DNA from: Sandaracinaceae bacterium
GTDB taxonomy: Bacteria; Myxococcota_A; Polyangia; Polyangiales; Houyiibacteriaceae
Direction of reading: 5' to 3'
Assembly: GCA_020633055.1 (NCBI GenBank)
Contig: JACKEJ010000010.1
Coordinates: 434,001 to 498,000 of the forward strand
DNA length: 64,000 nucleotides
The notes under the pieces: model-generated
Database searches by the model: none
What the model saw: the letters and a program-made list of their open reading frames with translations, nothing else
Told to the model about the DNA's origin: nothing
In this document: one piece after another, positions 7,590 to 14,275 of the stretch
Position numbering within the stretch: the first letter of the stretch is position 1
Layout: each line of letters starts with the position of its first letter
Translations under genes and position numbers: made by a program

Positions 7590-8234
7590 ATGCGTATTGG
7601 ACTTGTGGGTGGAACCGGCCGCGAAGGCACCGGGTTGGCGCTGCGCTGGGCGCGCGCCGGGCACGACGTGTTCATCGGCTCGCGCGAGAGCGAGCGCGGC
7701 GTGGCCAAGGCGGCCGAGCTGGCGAGCGAGCACGGCATCACGCTCAGCGGCGGAGACAACCTCGCGGCCTGTGCCCACGGCGAGGTCGTCATCGTCACCG
7801 TGCCCTACGCCGCGCACGCGCCCACCTTCACCGCCATCCGTGACGCCGTCGCCGGCAAGGTCGTGGTGGACATCACCGTGCCCCTCAAGCCGCCCAAGGT
7901 GCGCAGCGTGCAGCTGCCCCCCGGCTCGGCTGCCGCGCTGGAGTCGCAGGCCATCCTGGGCGAGGGCGCCACCGTCGTCGCCGCGCTGCACCACATCAGC
8001 TCGGAGCACCTCGGCGACCCCGCGCACGAGTTCGACTGCGACGTGCTGCTGTGCGGCGAGAAGGTCGCGCGCGAGACGGTCGCGAAGCTGATCGAGGACC
8101 TGGGCCTGCGGGCCATCGAGGCGGGCACCCTGGAGAACGCGGTGGCCCTCGAGTCCATCACGCCCGTGCTGCTTTTCATCAACAAGAAGTACGGCGCCAC
8201 GGCGGGCCTGCGCATCACGGGGATGCCCGCATGA
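7590..8234 (+). CDS. npdG: F420-dependent NADP reductase (NADPH:F420 oxidoreductase)
   Basis: The enzyme passes hydride between NADPH and coenzyme F420. The 214-residue product starts MRIGLVGGTGREGTGLALRW, the dinucleotide-binding loop typical of the NpdG/Fno family (GGTGxxG). FIGSRESERG follows, where the SR pair is expected to read the NADP 2'-phosphate. The VVIVTVPYAAH and VVDITVPLKP segments also match the family. The gene opens a four-gene operon with cofE, cofD and cofC, which makes the F420 assignment far more secure than the Rossmann fold alone would. Its stop overlaps the cofE start (ATGA at 8231-8234). The usual length is about 210-220 residues, so it is full length. Confidence 0.9.
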   Translation: MRIGLVGGTGREGTGLALRWARAGHDVFIGSRESERGVAKAAELASEHGITLSGGDNLAACAHGEVVIVTVPYAAHAPTFTAIRDAVAGKVVVDITVPLKPPKVRSVQLPPGSAAALESQAILGEGATVVAALHHISSEHLGDPAHEFDCDVLLCGEKVARETVAKLIEDLGLRAIEAGTLENAVALESITPVLLFINKKYGATAGLRITGMPA

Positions 8235-9031
8235 CGATGGAGCCCGGGGCGGCGCTCGAGGTCGGCGCTCGCGTCCACTTCACAGCCCTCCCGGGCATCC
8301 CGCTCGTGCAGAGCGGCGACGCGCTGGCGCCGCTCGTCCGTGCCGCGCTGGCTGCGGCAGAGCTCACGCTCGCGCCGGGTGACGTCCTGGTGGTCACGTC
8401 CAAGCTGTTCTCGCGCAGCGAGGGGCGCTTCGTGGACATGAGCCAGGTCGTCCCCTCGGACGAAGCGCGCGCGCTGGCGCTCGAGGTGGACAAGGACCCC
8501 GCGCAGGTCGAGCTCATCCTGCGCCAGTCCGCGAGCATCTCCCGCAAGCGGCCTGGCGTGCTCGTGGTGCGCCATCGCCTCGGCTTCATCTCGGCCAACG
8601 CCGCCATCGACATGAGCAACGCCTCGCCAGCGCACGCACCTGCGGGGTCGGGGCCGTGGGCCCTGCTGCTCCCGGAAGACCCCGACCGCAGCGCGCGCAA
8701 CCTCCTGGCGGAGCTCGGCGCGCCTGGCGTGGGCTTGATCGTCAGCGACTCGTTCGGGCGCCCGTTCCGGGTCGGCACTGTCGGCGTGGCCGTGGGCGTC
8801 GCGGGGGTGCCCGCCGTGTTCGATCAGCGCGGCCGCCACGACCTCCACGGGCGCGAGCTGCAGTACACCATCACGGCGCTGGCGGATCAGCTGGCGGCCG
8901 CTGCGGATCTGGTCGCCGGCCAGAGCGACGAGGCCCGTCCGGTCGTCCACGTCCGTGGGCTGCGCTTCACCCCGAGCGAGACGGGCGCACACGAGCTGCT
9001 GCGCGACCCCGACGTGGACCTCTACGCATGA
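8231..9031 (+). CDS. cofE: Coenzyme F420-0:L-glutamate ligase
   Basis: CofE adds glutamates to F420-0 using GTP. The 266-residue protein shows the family order: GDVLVVTSKLFSRSEGRFVD, then ISRKRPGVLVVRHRLGFISANAAIDMSN, then LLLPEDPDRSARNL and GLIVSDSFGRPFRVGTVGVAVG. The end has RGLRFTPSETGAHELLRDPD. The C-terminal nitroreductase-like domain found in mycobacterial FbiB is absent, so the protein resembles the single-domain archaeal CofE. The ATG at 8231 overlaps the npdG stop, and the gene stop overlaps the cofD ATG (9028-9031). The length of the polyglutamate tail it makes cannot be predicted. Confidence 0.93.
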   Translation: MTMEPGAALEVGARVHFTALPGIPLVQSGDALAPLVRAALAAAELTLAPGDVLVVTSKLFSRSEGRFVDMSQVVPSDEARALALEVDKDPAQVELILRQSASISRKRPGVLVVRHRLGFISANAAIDMSNASPAHAPAGSGPWALLLPEDPDRSARNLLAELGAPGVGLIVSDSFGRPFRVGTVGVAVGVAGVPAVFDQRGRHDLHGRELQYTITALADQLAAAADLVAGQSDEARPVVHVRGLRFTPSETGAHELLRDPDVDLYA

Positions 9032-9951
9032 GCAGTGCCCCACGGGTCGTCGCGCTGGCGGGCGGCGTCGGTGGTTCGCGCCTCGCGCACGGGCTCGCGC
9101 GCGCGCTGCCCGAGGGCGCGCTCACGGTGATCGTCAACACGGGCGACGACCTGACGCACCTCGGGCTGCGCATCTGCCCTGACCTCGACACGCTCATGTA
9201 CACGCTGTCGGGGTTGGGCGACCGCGCGCGCGGCTGGGGCCTACGTGACGAGACGTTCCGCGCCATGGAGATGGTCGCGCGCTACGGCGGGCCGACGTGG
9301 TTCGCGCTGGGGGACCAGGACCTCGGCACGCACCTGGTGCGCACGGCTCGCCTGGGCGAGGGCGCGACGCTCACGCAGGTCACGGCCGAGCTGTGCGAGC
9401 GCGTGGGCGTGCGTACGCCGCTCCTGCCGATGAGCGACGGCGAGCGTCGGACGTTCATCGAGACGACCGACGGGGAACGGCTCCCCTTCCAAGACTGGCT
9501 CGTGGGTCGCCGCGCGGCGCCGCGTGTCGCGCGCGTCACGCGTGAAGGGGACGGCCACGCGACCGACGAGGTCCTGCGCGCGCTCGACGAGGCCGACCTG
9601 GTGGTGTTGTGCCCCAGCAACCCCTTCGTGTCCCTAGACCCCATCCTCGAGCTACCGGGTGTCCGGGAGCGCGTGGCGGCACGCCGCACCGTCGGGCTGA
9701 GCCCCATCGTCGGCGGGCAAGCCGTCAAGGGCCCGCTCGGCACGATGATCCCGGACCTGCTCGGCACCCCGGCGAGCGCCAGCGCCATCGGCATCTACTA
9801 CGCGGACCTGCTGCGTGGGCTGGTCGTAGAGCGCGGCGACGCGGTGAACGTCACGCTCCCCACGCTGGAGACCGCCACCGTCATGGGAGACGAGGTCGAT
9901 CGAGCGCGCCTGGCGCGCGAGCTGCTCGACTTCGCGGCGGCCCTACCGTGA
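9028..9951 (+). CDS. cofD: LPPG:FO 2-phospho-L-lactate transferase (CofD/FbiA)
   Basis: CofD transfers the phospholactyl- or phosphoenolpyruvyl-type group from its guanosine diphosphate carrier to FO. The 307-residue product is full length. It begins MSSAPRVVALAGGVGGSRLA, the family GGVGG loop. INTGDD-type VIVNTGDDLTHLGLRICPDL and FALGDQDLGTHLVRT follow. VLCPSNPFVSLDPIL and LSPIVGGQAVKGPL are also hallmarks of CofD. The start is the ATG inside the cofE stop overlap. The next gene, cofC, starts at the GTG inside this gene's stop (GTGA). Confidence 0.95.
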   Translation: MSSAPRVVALAGGVGGSRLAHGLARALPEGALTVIVNTGDDLTHLGLRICPDLDTLMYTLSGLGDRARGWGLRDETFRAMEMVARYGGPTWFALGDQDLGTHLVRTARLGEGATLTQVTAELCERVGVRTPLLPMSDGERRTFIETTDGERLPFQDWLVGRRAAPRVARVTREGDGHATDEVLRALDEADLVVLCPSNPFVSLDPILELPGVRERVAARRTVGLSPIVGGQAVKGPLGTMIPDLLGTPASASAIGIYYADLLRGLVVERGDAVNVTLPTLETATVMGDEVDRARLARELLDFAAALP

Positions 9952-10562
9952 GACGACACACCGCCATCGTCCCGGTCAAGGGCTTCGCGCACGCCAAGTC
10001 GCGGCTCACCGAAACGCTGACCACGTCCGAGCGCGAGGCGTTCGCGCGCCACTGCTTCGAGCATGTGCTCGGGCTGCTGGAACACCACCCCGGTGTCGAC
10101 CGCGTGCTCGTCAGCTCGCGCGACGCCGACGTGCTCGCGCTGGCCCGCACACGAGGCCACGTGCCGCTGCACGACCCCGTCTCCGCGAGCCGCCTGAACG
10201 AGGTGATCGACGCCGCGCTGACCGTCGCCGTAGAGCAGGGCGCGGAAGCCGCGCTGGTCCTCATGTGCGACCTGCCGCTGCTGCGTGCCTGCGACCTCGA
10301 CGCACTCTTCGCCAGCGACGCGGAGCTGGTCTTGGCGCCAGACGGCGCACGGGCAGGCACCAACGCGCTGGTCGTGGCGCCCGCGGATCTGCTCCCGACG
10401 TGCTTCGGAGACGCGCGCAGCTTCGCGCTCCACACGGCCCGCGCCAAGGCCCTCGGCGCACGAACGCACGTCGTCCACTCCGAGGGCCTCGCGGGCGACG
10501 TCGACACGCCCGCCGACTACGCCGCGTACCGCGCGCGCCTCAGCCCTCCAGCGAGAGGATGA
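9948..10562 (+). CDS. cofC: Phospholactate/phosphoenolpyruvate guanylyltransferase (CofC)
   Basis: CofC activates a three-carbon phospho-acid with GTP for CofD. The 204-residue product starts at GTG 9948 and reads RRHTAIVPVKGFAHAKSRLT, the nucleotide-binding N-terminus of the family. VLMCDLPLL (metal-binding Asp), APDGARAGTNAL and a C-terminal GLAGDVDTPADY follow. The substrate differs between organisms (2-phospholactate, phosphoenolpyruvate or 3-phosphoglycerate), and which applies here is not evident. The 3' end overlaps the convergent XRE-cupin gene by 23 bases. Confidence 0.92.
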   Translation: MRRHTAIVPVKGFAHAKSRLTETLTTSEREAFARHCFEHVLGLLEHHPGVDRVLVSSRDADVLALARTRGHVPLHDPVSASRLNEVIDAALTVAVEQGAEAALVLMCDLPLLRACDLDALFASDAELVLAPDGARAGTNALVVAPADLLPTCFGDARSFALHTARAKALGARTHVVHSEGLAGDVDTPADYAAYRARLSPPARG

Positions 10563-11094
10563 TCAGCGAGTAGCCTTCCGCGGGCACGGCCCCTCGGTTG
10601 GTGTAGCGGTGCGGCAGGTGCCCCGGGAACTGCACCAGCGACCCGGCCTCGACCACGACCTCGTCGCCGTCCACCACGAGCGTGGCCTCGCCCGAGAACA
10701 CCACGAAGAACTCCTGCGAGCCGCGCGGGTGGGGCCGCCCCGCGGCCGAGCACTTCGGCATCAACGTCACCCGTTGGATCTGCACGCCGCGCGAGGCGAT
10801 GGGCGACAGCAACCTGGAGATGTAGCGTCCTTGGTCGTCGCGGTACTCGCGCGCGTCCAAGGTCTTCACCTTGTAGAGGCGCTGTCGCGGCGGCGCCGCC
10901 ACCAGCTCGTCGAGGCCGACCTGAAGTGCCGCGGCGACGGCCAGCAACGTATCCAGGCGTGGGTTCGCTTCGCCCTGCTCCAGACTCGCGAGGGTCGCCC
11001 GCGGGAGGTTGGCGGCCAGCGCCAAGGACTTCTGGGTCAGCCCCGCGGCGTGCCGCAGGCGCTGGAGATTCTCGGGGAGGTAGCTGCGACTCAT
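10540..11094 (-). CDS. XRE-family transcriptional regulator with C-terminal cupin domain
   Basis: The 184-residue protein joins an N-terminal helix-turn-helix (residues about 8-62, GLTQKSLALAANLPRATLAS then EQGEANP) to a cupin beta-barrel (about 105-180). The barrel contains the metal/ligand motif HPRGSQEFFVVFSGE and later GSLVQFPGHLPHRY. Such proteins usually sense a small metabolite in the cupin and act as repressors. It is divergent from sodB with 98 bases between the starts, so it may control sodB or itself. It converges on cofC with a 23-base overlap, which could produce antisense effects between the two transcripts. Confidence 0.92.
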   Translation of the reverse strand: MSRSYLPENLQRLRHAAGLTQKSLALAANLPRATLASLEQGEANPRLDTLLAVAAALQVGLDELVAAPPRQRLYKVKTLDAREYRDDQGRYISRLLSPIASRGVQIQRVTLMPKCSAAGRPHPRGSQEFFVVFSGEATLVVDGDEVVVEAGSLVQFPGHLPHRYTNRGAVPAEGYSLIILSLEG

Positions 11095-11192
11095 GACGGT
11101 ATCCTGGAGAATCCTATCAATATTCTAGAGCTTGGGGGCTTGATCCGCGTCCCCCAGGTCTTTAGCTTCTGCGTTCCAACTCAGGAGGAAAC
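11095..11192. promoter_or_regulatory. Divergent control region between XRE-cupin gene and sodB
   Basis: This gap contains the only AT-rich patch nearby (ATCCTATCAATATTCTAGAG). It holds a short inverted repeat AGAAT-N9-ATTCT (11108-11126) that could be the XRE operator. A leader hairpin CTTGGGGGC/GTCCCCCAG (11131-11157, one mismatch and one wobble) follows. A strong AGGAGG sits at about 11183-11188 before the sodB ATG at 11193. I could not place -35/-10 boxes with confidence. Confidence 0.45.
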
Positions 11193-11774
11193 ATGGCTAT
11201 CGAACTCCCCGCACTGCCCTGGCCCAAAGACGGTCTCGCGCCCCACATCAGCGAAGAGACCCTCGACTACCACCACGGCAAGCACCACAACGCCTACGTC
11301 GTGAACCTCAACAAGCTCATCCCGGGCACCCCGCACGAGAACCAGAGCCTCGAGGAGATCGTGAAGAGCTCGTCGGGCGGCGTCTTCAACAACGCCGCGC
11401 AGGTGTGGAACCACACCTTCTACTGGAACAGCATGAAGCCCGGCGGGGGCGGTGAGCCCACGGGCGCCATCGCGGACGCCATCAACGCCAGCTTCGGCAG
11501 CTACGCCGCGTTCCGCGAGCAGTTCGCGGCGGCCGCGGCCACGCAGTTCGGCTCGGGCTGGGCCTGGCTGGTCAAGAGCGGCGACACGCTCGAGATCGTG
11601 AAGACGCCGAACGCGGAGACCCCGCTCACCACCGACAAGAAGCCCCTGCTCACCATCGACGTGTGGGAGCACGCCTACTACGTCGACTACCGCAACGCGC
11701 GCCCCAAGTACATCGACACCTTCCTCGACTCCCTGGTGAACTGGGACTTCGCCAACGCGAACCTGGCCGACTGA
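11193..11774 (+). CDS. sodB: Superoxide dismutase, probably iron type
   Basis: The enzyme converts superoxide to oxygen and hydrogen peroxide in the cytoplasm. The 193-residue protein has the usual FeSOD length. Metal ligands are visible in order: LDYHHGKHHNAYV (first His), NHTFYWNSM (second His), and DVWEHAYYVDY (Asp and third His). The segment AAATQFGSGWAWLV, with Gln before the FGSGW block, is typical of the iron form rather than the manganese form. A strong AGGAGG precedes the ATG. The gene is divergent from an XRE-cupin regulator and is followed by a clear hairpin at 11809-11839. Confidence 0.96.
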   Translation: MAIELPALPWPKDGLAPHISEETLDYHHGKHHNAYVVNLNKLIPGTPHENQSLEEIVKSSSGGVFNNAAQVWNHTFYWNSMKPGGGGEPTGAIADAINASFGSYAAFREQFAAAAATQFGSGWAWLVKSGDTLEIVKTPNAETPLTTDKKPLLTIDVWEHAYYVDYRNARPKYIDTFLDSLVNWDFANANLAD

Positions 11775-11808
11775 TCGCCGCTCGCCACGGCGCTGTTCGC
11801 GCACTCGA

Positions 11809-11845
11809 ACGCCCTCCGCGGTCTCGCTGCGGAGGGCGTCGCGTT
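11809..11845 (+). terminator. Hairpin terminator after sodB
   Basis: ACGCCCTCCGC (11809-11819) and GCGGAGGGCGT (11829-11839) are perfect 11-base inverted repeats with a 9-base loop. They are followed by CGCGTTTCGC, which has only a short T run. It lies 35 bases after the sodB stop. Confidence 0.65.
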
Positions 11846-11937
11846 TCGCGCACGCCGCACGTGTCGAAAACTGGACCCCCCGCGCGCGTTCTGAAATGCC
11901 TCCCGGTGCGGAGCACTGGCTCCACCAGAGGCAAACC

Positions 11938-14244
11938 ATGCAAGCACAGATCGAGCGCAGGGCGCACGCGCAACGCGTGCCGATGGATCACGGGGTGGTC
12001 GAGGTCTCCTTCGTGGAGTACGGCGAGACGGCCCCAGCCGACGCGGTGAACATCGCCGAAGGCGGGTTGTCGCTGCGCGCATCCATCCTCCCGGAGGTGG
12101 GCACGGAGATGCGCTGTTCCTTCCCCATGCCCGACGGGCAGTCCATCGAGGCGGAGTGCCAGGTCGTGTGGGCGCAACACAGCGGCCCCTACGCGGGGGA
12201 GTTCGGCCTCCGCTTCACGGACCTGGCGCGCCTCGACGAAGAGCGCATCCGCGACTACGTCGACGCCCACCGCGCGCACGGCGAGTGGCAAGACTCGAGC
12301 GCAGGAGGCGGGAGCGTCGACGACTCGGACCCAGGCTACGTCGACGACTCGGACCCGGGGTACGCGGCGCGCGTCGCAGACTCCTACGAGCCCTCACCGC
12401 CCACCAAGCACCCGGCCATCCCCGACACCATCCGCCTGTTCATCGATGGCGTCTCGAGCCCCGTGGCTGCGAAGGTGGTTCAAGCGACGAACGAAGCGCT
12501 CGTGGTGGAGCAGGCTCTCCCCTTCCTGCGCCTCGGCACACGCATCGCGGCGGTCGAGGGCGGCCCGAAGGGCTCGCTGGTGGGTGTCGCGCTGCGCGTG
12601 GTGGATGGAGCGCCGAAGCTGGTGCTGACCGTGCAGTTCGGCGGCGAGACGGAAGCGGTGGAGCAGGAGCTCGAACTCGCCATCCCCGAGCCCGTGCACA
12701 GCGACGTCGCCTACGCCAAGACCGAGCTACGCAGCCCGCTCGACACGTTGCCAGACGTGGAGGACGGCGAGGGCGACAGCGCCGTGGACGCGACCCCAGA
12801 GGAGCAGGCCGGAGCGGTCCTCGAGGACGGACACGTGAGCATGGCCCTCGAGGACGCCCGGCACTCTTCGGTGCCGCCCGCCCGCATCGTCGATGCGCGA
12901 CCCTCCCGTAGTCCGTCCGACATGGCCCGCGCAGCGCGCGCCGAGGTGGCGTTCGCCCGGCCCGACGACGACGACGACGAGGACGACGAGGACGAGAACG
13001 TCGTCGTCGCGCTGGGCGCGCTGGCCGAGGACGTGAGCCAGAGCGAGCTAGACGACCTCGACGAGCTGCTGAGCGCTCCGCACGTCGCGGATCGCGAGCC
13101 GATGCGCCCCGGGCGGGCCGATACGCGCGACCCCGCTTCCCGCGGGCACGCGCCGGCCGCGGCCGACGAGGTGCCCGACGCGCTGGGAGACTCCCCGGTG
13201 GACCGCCTGTCGCTGCTGCTCCGGACGCGCTCGCAGCAGCTCGGCGCGCGAACCGCCCCGCTGCGCGCTCGAGGGCGCGCGCTCCTGGCTGGCGGCTTGA
13301 AGGGCCTGCTGCCGGCGCTGCGCCTTTTGTGGGCGCGCACGCTGCAGCTCGCGGTCACGCTGCGTACCAAAGCCAAGCCCACGTTGCGCGCGCTCGGCCG
13401 GCGCACTCAGAACACGGTCGCGCAGCTGCGTGGCCACCAAGCTCGACGCACCACGACCTCGGGCCGCCCGCTGCGACGCCAGCAGTCCCGCGTGGGGGCG
13501 ACGGTGCGGCCCGGCGCCCCTCGAGCGCAGCACGAGACGAGCGCCGCGCTGGACCCGCAGCGCGCGCGTCGACGTGCGATCGCCCTGTCCGCGCTGGCGT
13601 TCTCGCTGGTAGCGCTCACCGTGTGGGCGCTCGTCCCCTCTGCCGAGGAGCCGGCCGAGGTCGACGCACCGCCCACCACCGCCAGGACCCCGAGTGAGCC
13701 ACTGGCCGCCGCACCGGCCCCCGCGACGGACGTGGCCGTGTCCCCGTACGTCGCGCCCGCGGCGCCCGCCCCAGCGCCCGCCGCGGCGGTGGCAGCCGCC
13801 CCCGTCCCACCCGGACCCACTCCTGGTCCCCTCGCAGAGCCCACGTACCCCTCGCTGGGCGACGAGCGTCCCCAGGCGCCGGGCTCGGTGCCGGGCGACT
13901 CTCCATACGCAGAGGGCGGGGCTGAGCAGGCACCCATGCAGGAGGGCCGCTCCTTCGGCGCAGACACAGTCGGCAATGCCCGACGCTTCGAGATCAGCAT
14001 GAGCCAGCCGGTCGAGAACGTGCGCGGCCGCGCGGAGAGCAACGGCTTCGTGGTCGACATCCCGGGCTCGCTCGCGATGGGTGGCGCACGGACGATCAGC
14101 CGCAACCATCCGTCCGTCGCGCGTAGCCACATCCTGAATCACGGCACGTACTCGACCCTCACCGTCGAGTTCGTCGCCGGCCAGTCGCCCGCCTACCGCG
14201 TGAGCGGTCGGGGCGCGACGCTGCAGATCGAGATCGCGCGCTGA
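11938..14244 (+). CDS. PilZ-like cytoplasmic domain, single membrane segment and periplasmic AMIN-like domain
   Basis: I start at ATG 11938 (MQAQIERRAHAQRVPMDHGV) because PilZ proteins normally begin this way; an in-frame ATG at 11896 also exists. Residues 1-115 resemble PilZ. The c-di-GMP motifs are degenerate: RRAHAQR has one residue too many for RxxxR, and NIAEGG lacks the Ser of (D/N)xSxxG. A second beta-rich domain lies at about 160-250, then an acidic low-complexity linker (DDDDDEDDEDE near 345) and an Arg-rich stretch. A single membrane helix is at about 548-566 (IALSALAFSLVALTVWALV). Pro/Ala repeats and an AMIN-like domain (last 95 residues) are outside. The predicted topology puts PilZ in the cytoplasm and AMIN near the peptidoglycan. 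Confidence 0.75.
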   Translation: MQAQIERRAHAQRVPMDHGVVEVSFVEYGETAPADAVNIAEGGLSLRASILPEVGTEMRCSFPMPDGQSIEAECQVVWAQHSGPYAGEFGLRFTDLARLDEERIRDYVDAHRAHGEWQDSSAGGGSVDDSDPGYVDDSDPGYAARVADSYEPSPPTKHPAIPDTIRLFIDGVSSPVAAKVVQATNEALVVEQALPFLRLGTRIAAVEGGPKGSLVGVALRVVDGAPKLVLTVQFGGETEAVEQELELAIPEPVHSDVAYAKTELRSPLDTLPDVEDGEGDSAVDATPEEQAGAVLEDGHVSMALEDARHSSVPPARIVDARPSRSPSDMARAARAEVAFARPDDDDDEDDEDENVVVALGALAEDVSQSELDDLDELLSAPHVADREPMRPGRADTRDPASRGHAPAAADEVPDALGDSPVDRLSLLLRTRSQQLGARTAPLRARGRALLAGGLKGLLPALRLLWARTLQLAVTLRTKAKPTLRALGRRTQNTVAQLRGHQARRTTTSGRPLRRQQSRVGATVRPGAPRAQHETSAALDPQRARRRAIALSALAFSLVALTVWALVPSAEEPAEVDAPPTTARTPSEPLAAAPAPATDVAVSPYVAPAAPAPAPAAAVAAAPVPPGPTPGPLAEPTYPSLGDERPQAPGSVPGDSPYAEGGAEQAPMQEGRSFGADTVGNARRFEISMSQPVENVRGRAESNGFVVDIPGSLAMGGARTISRNHPSVARSHILNHGTYSTLTVEFVAGQSPAYRVSGRGATLQIEIAR

Positions 14245-14275
14245 GTCCCTCGACCCGAGCCCCGCGTGCGCGAGC

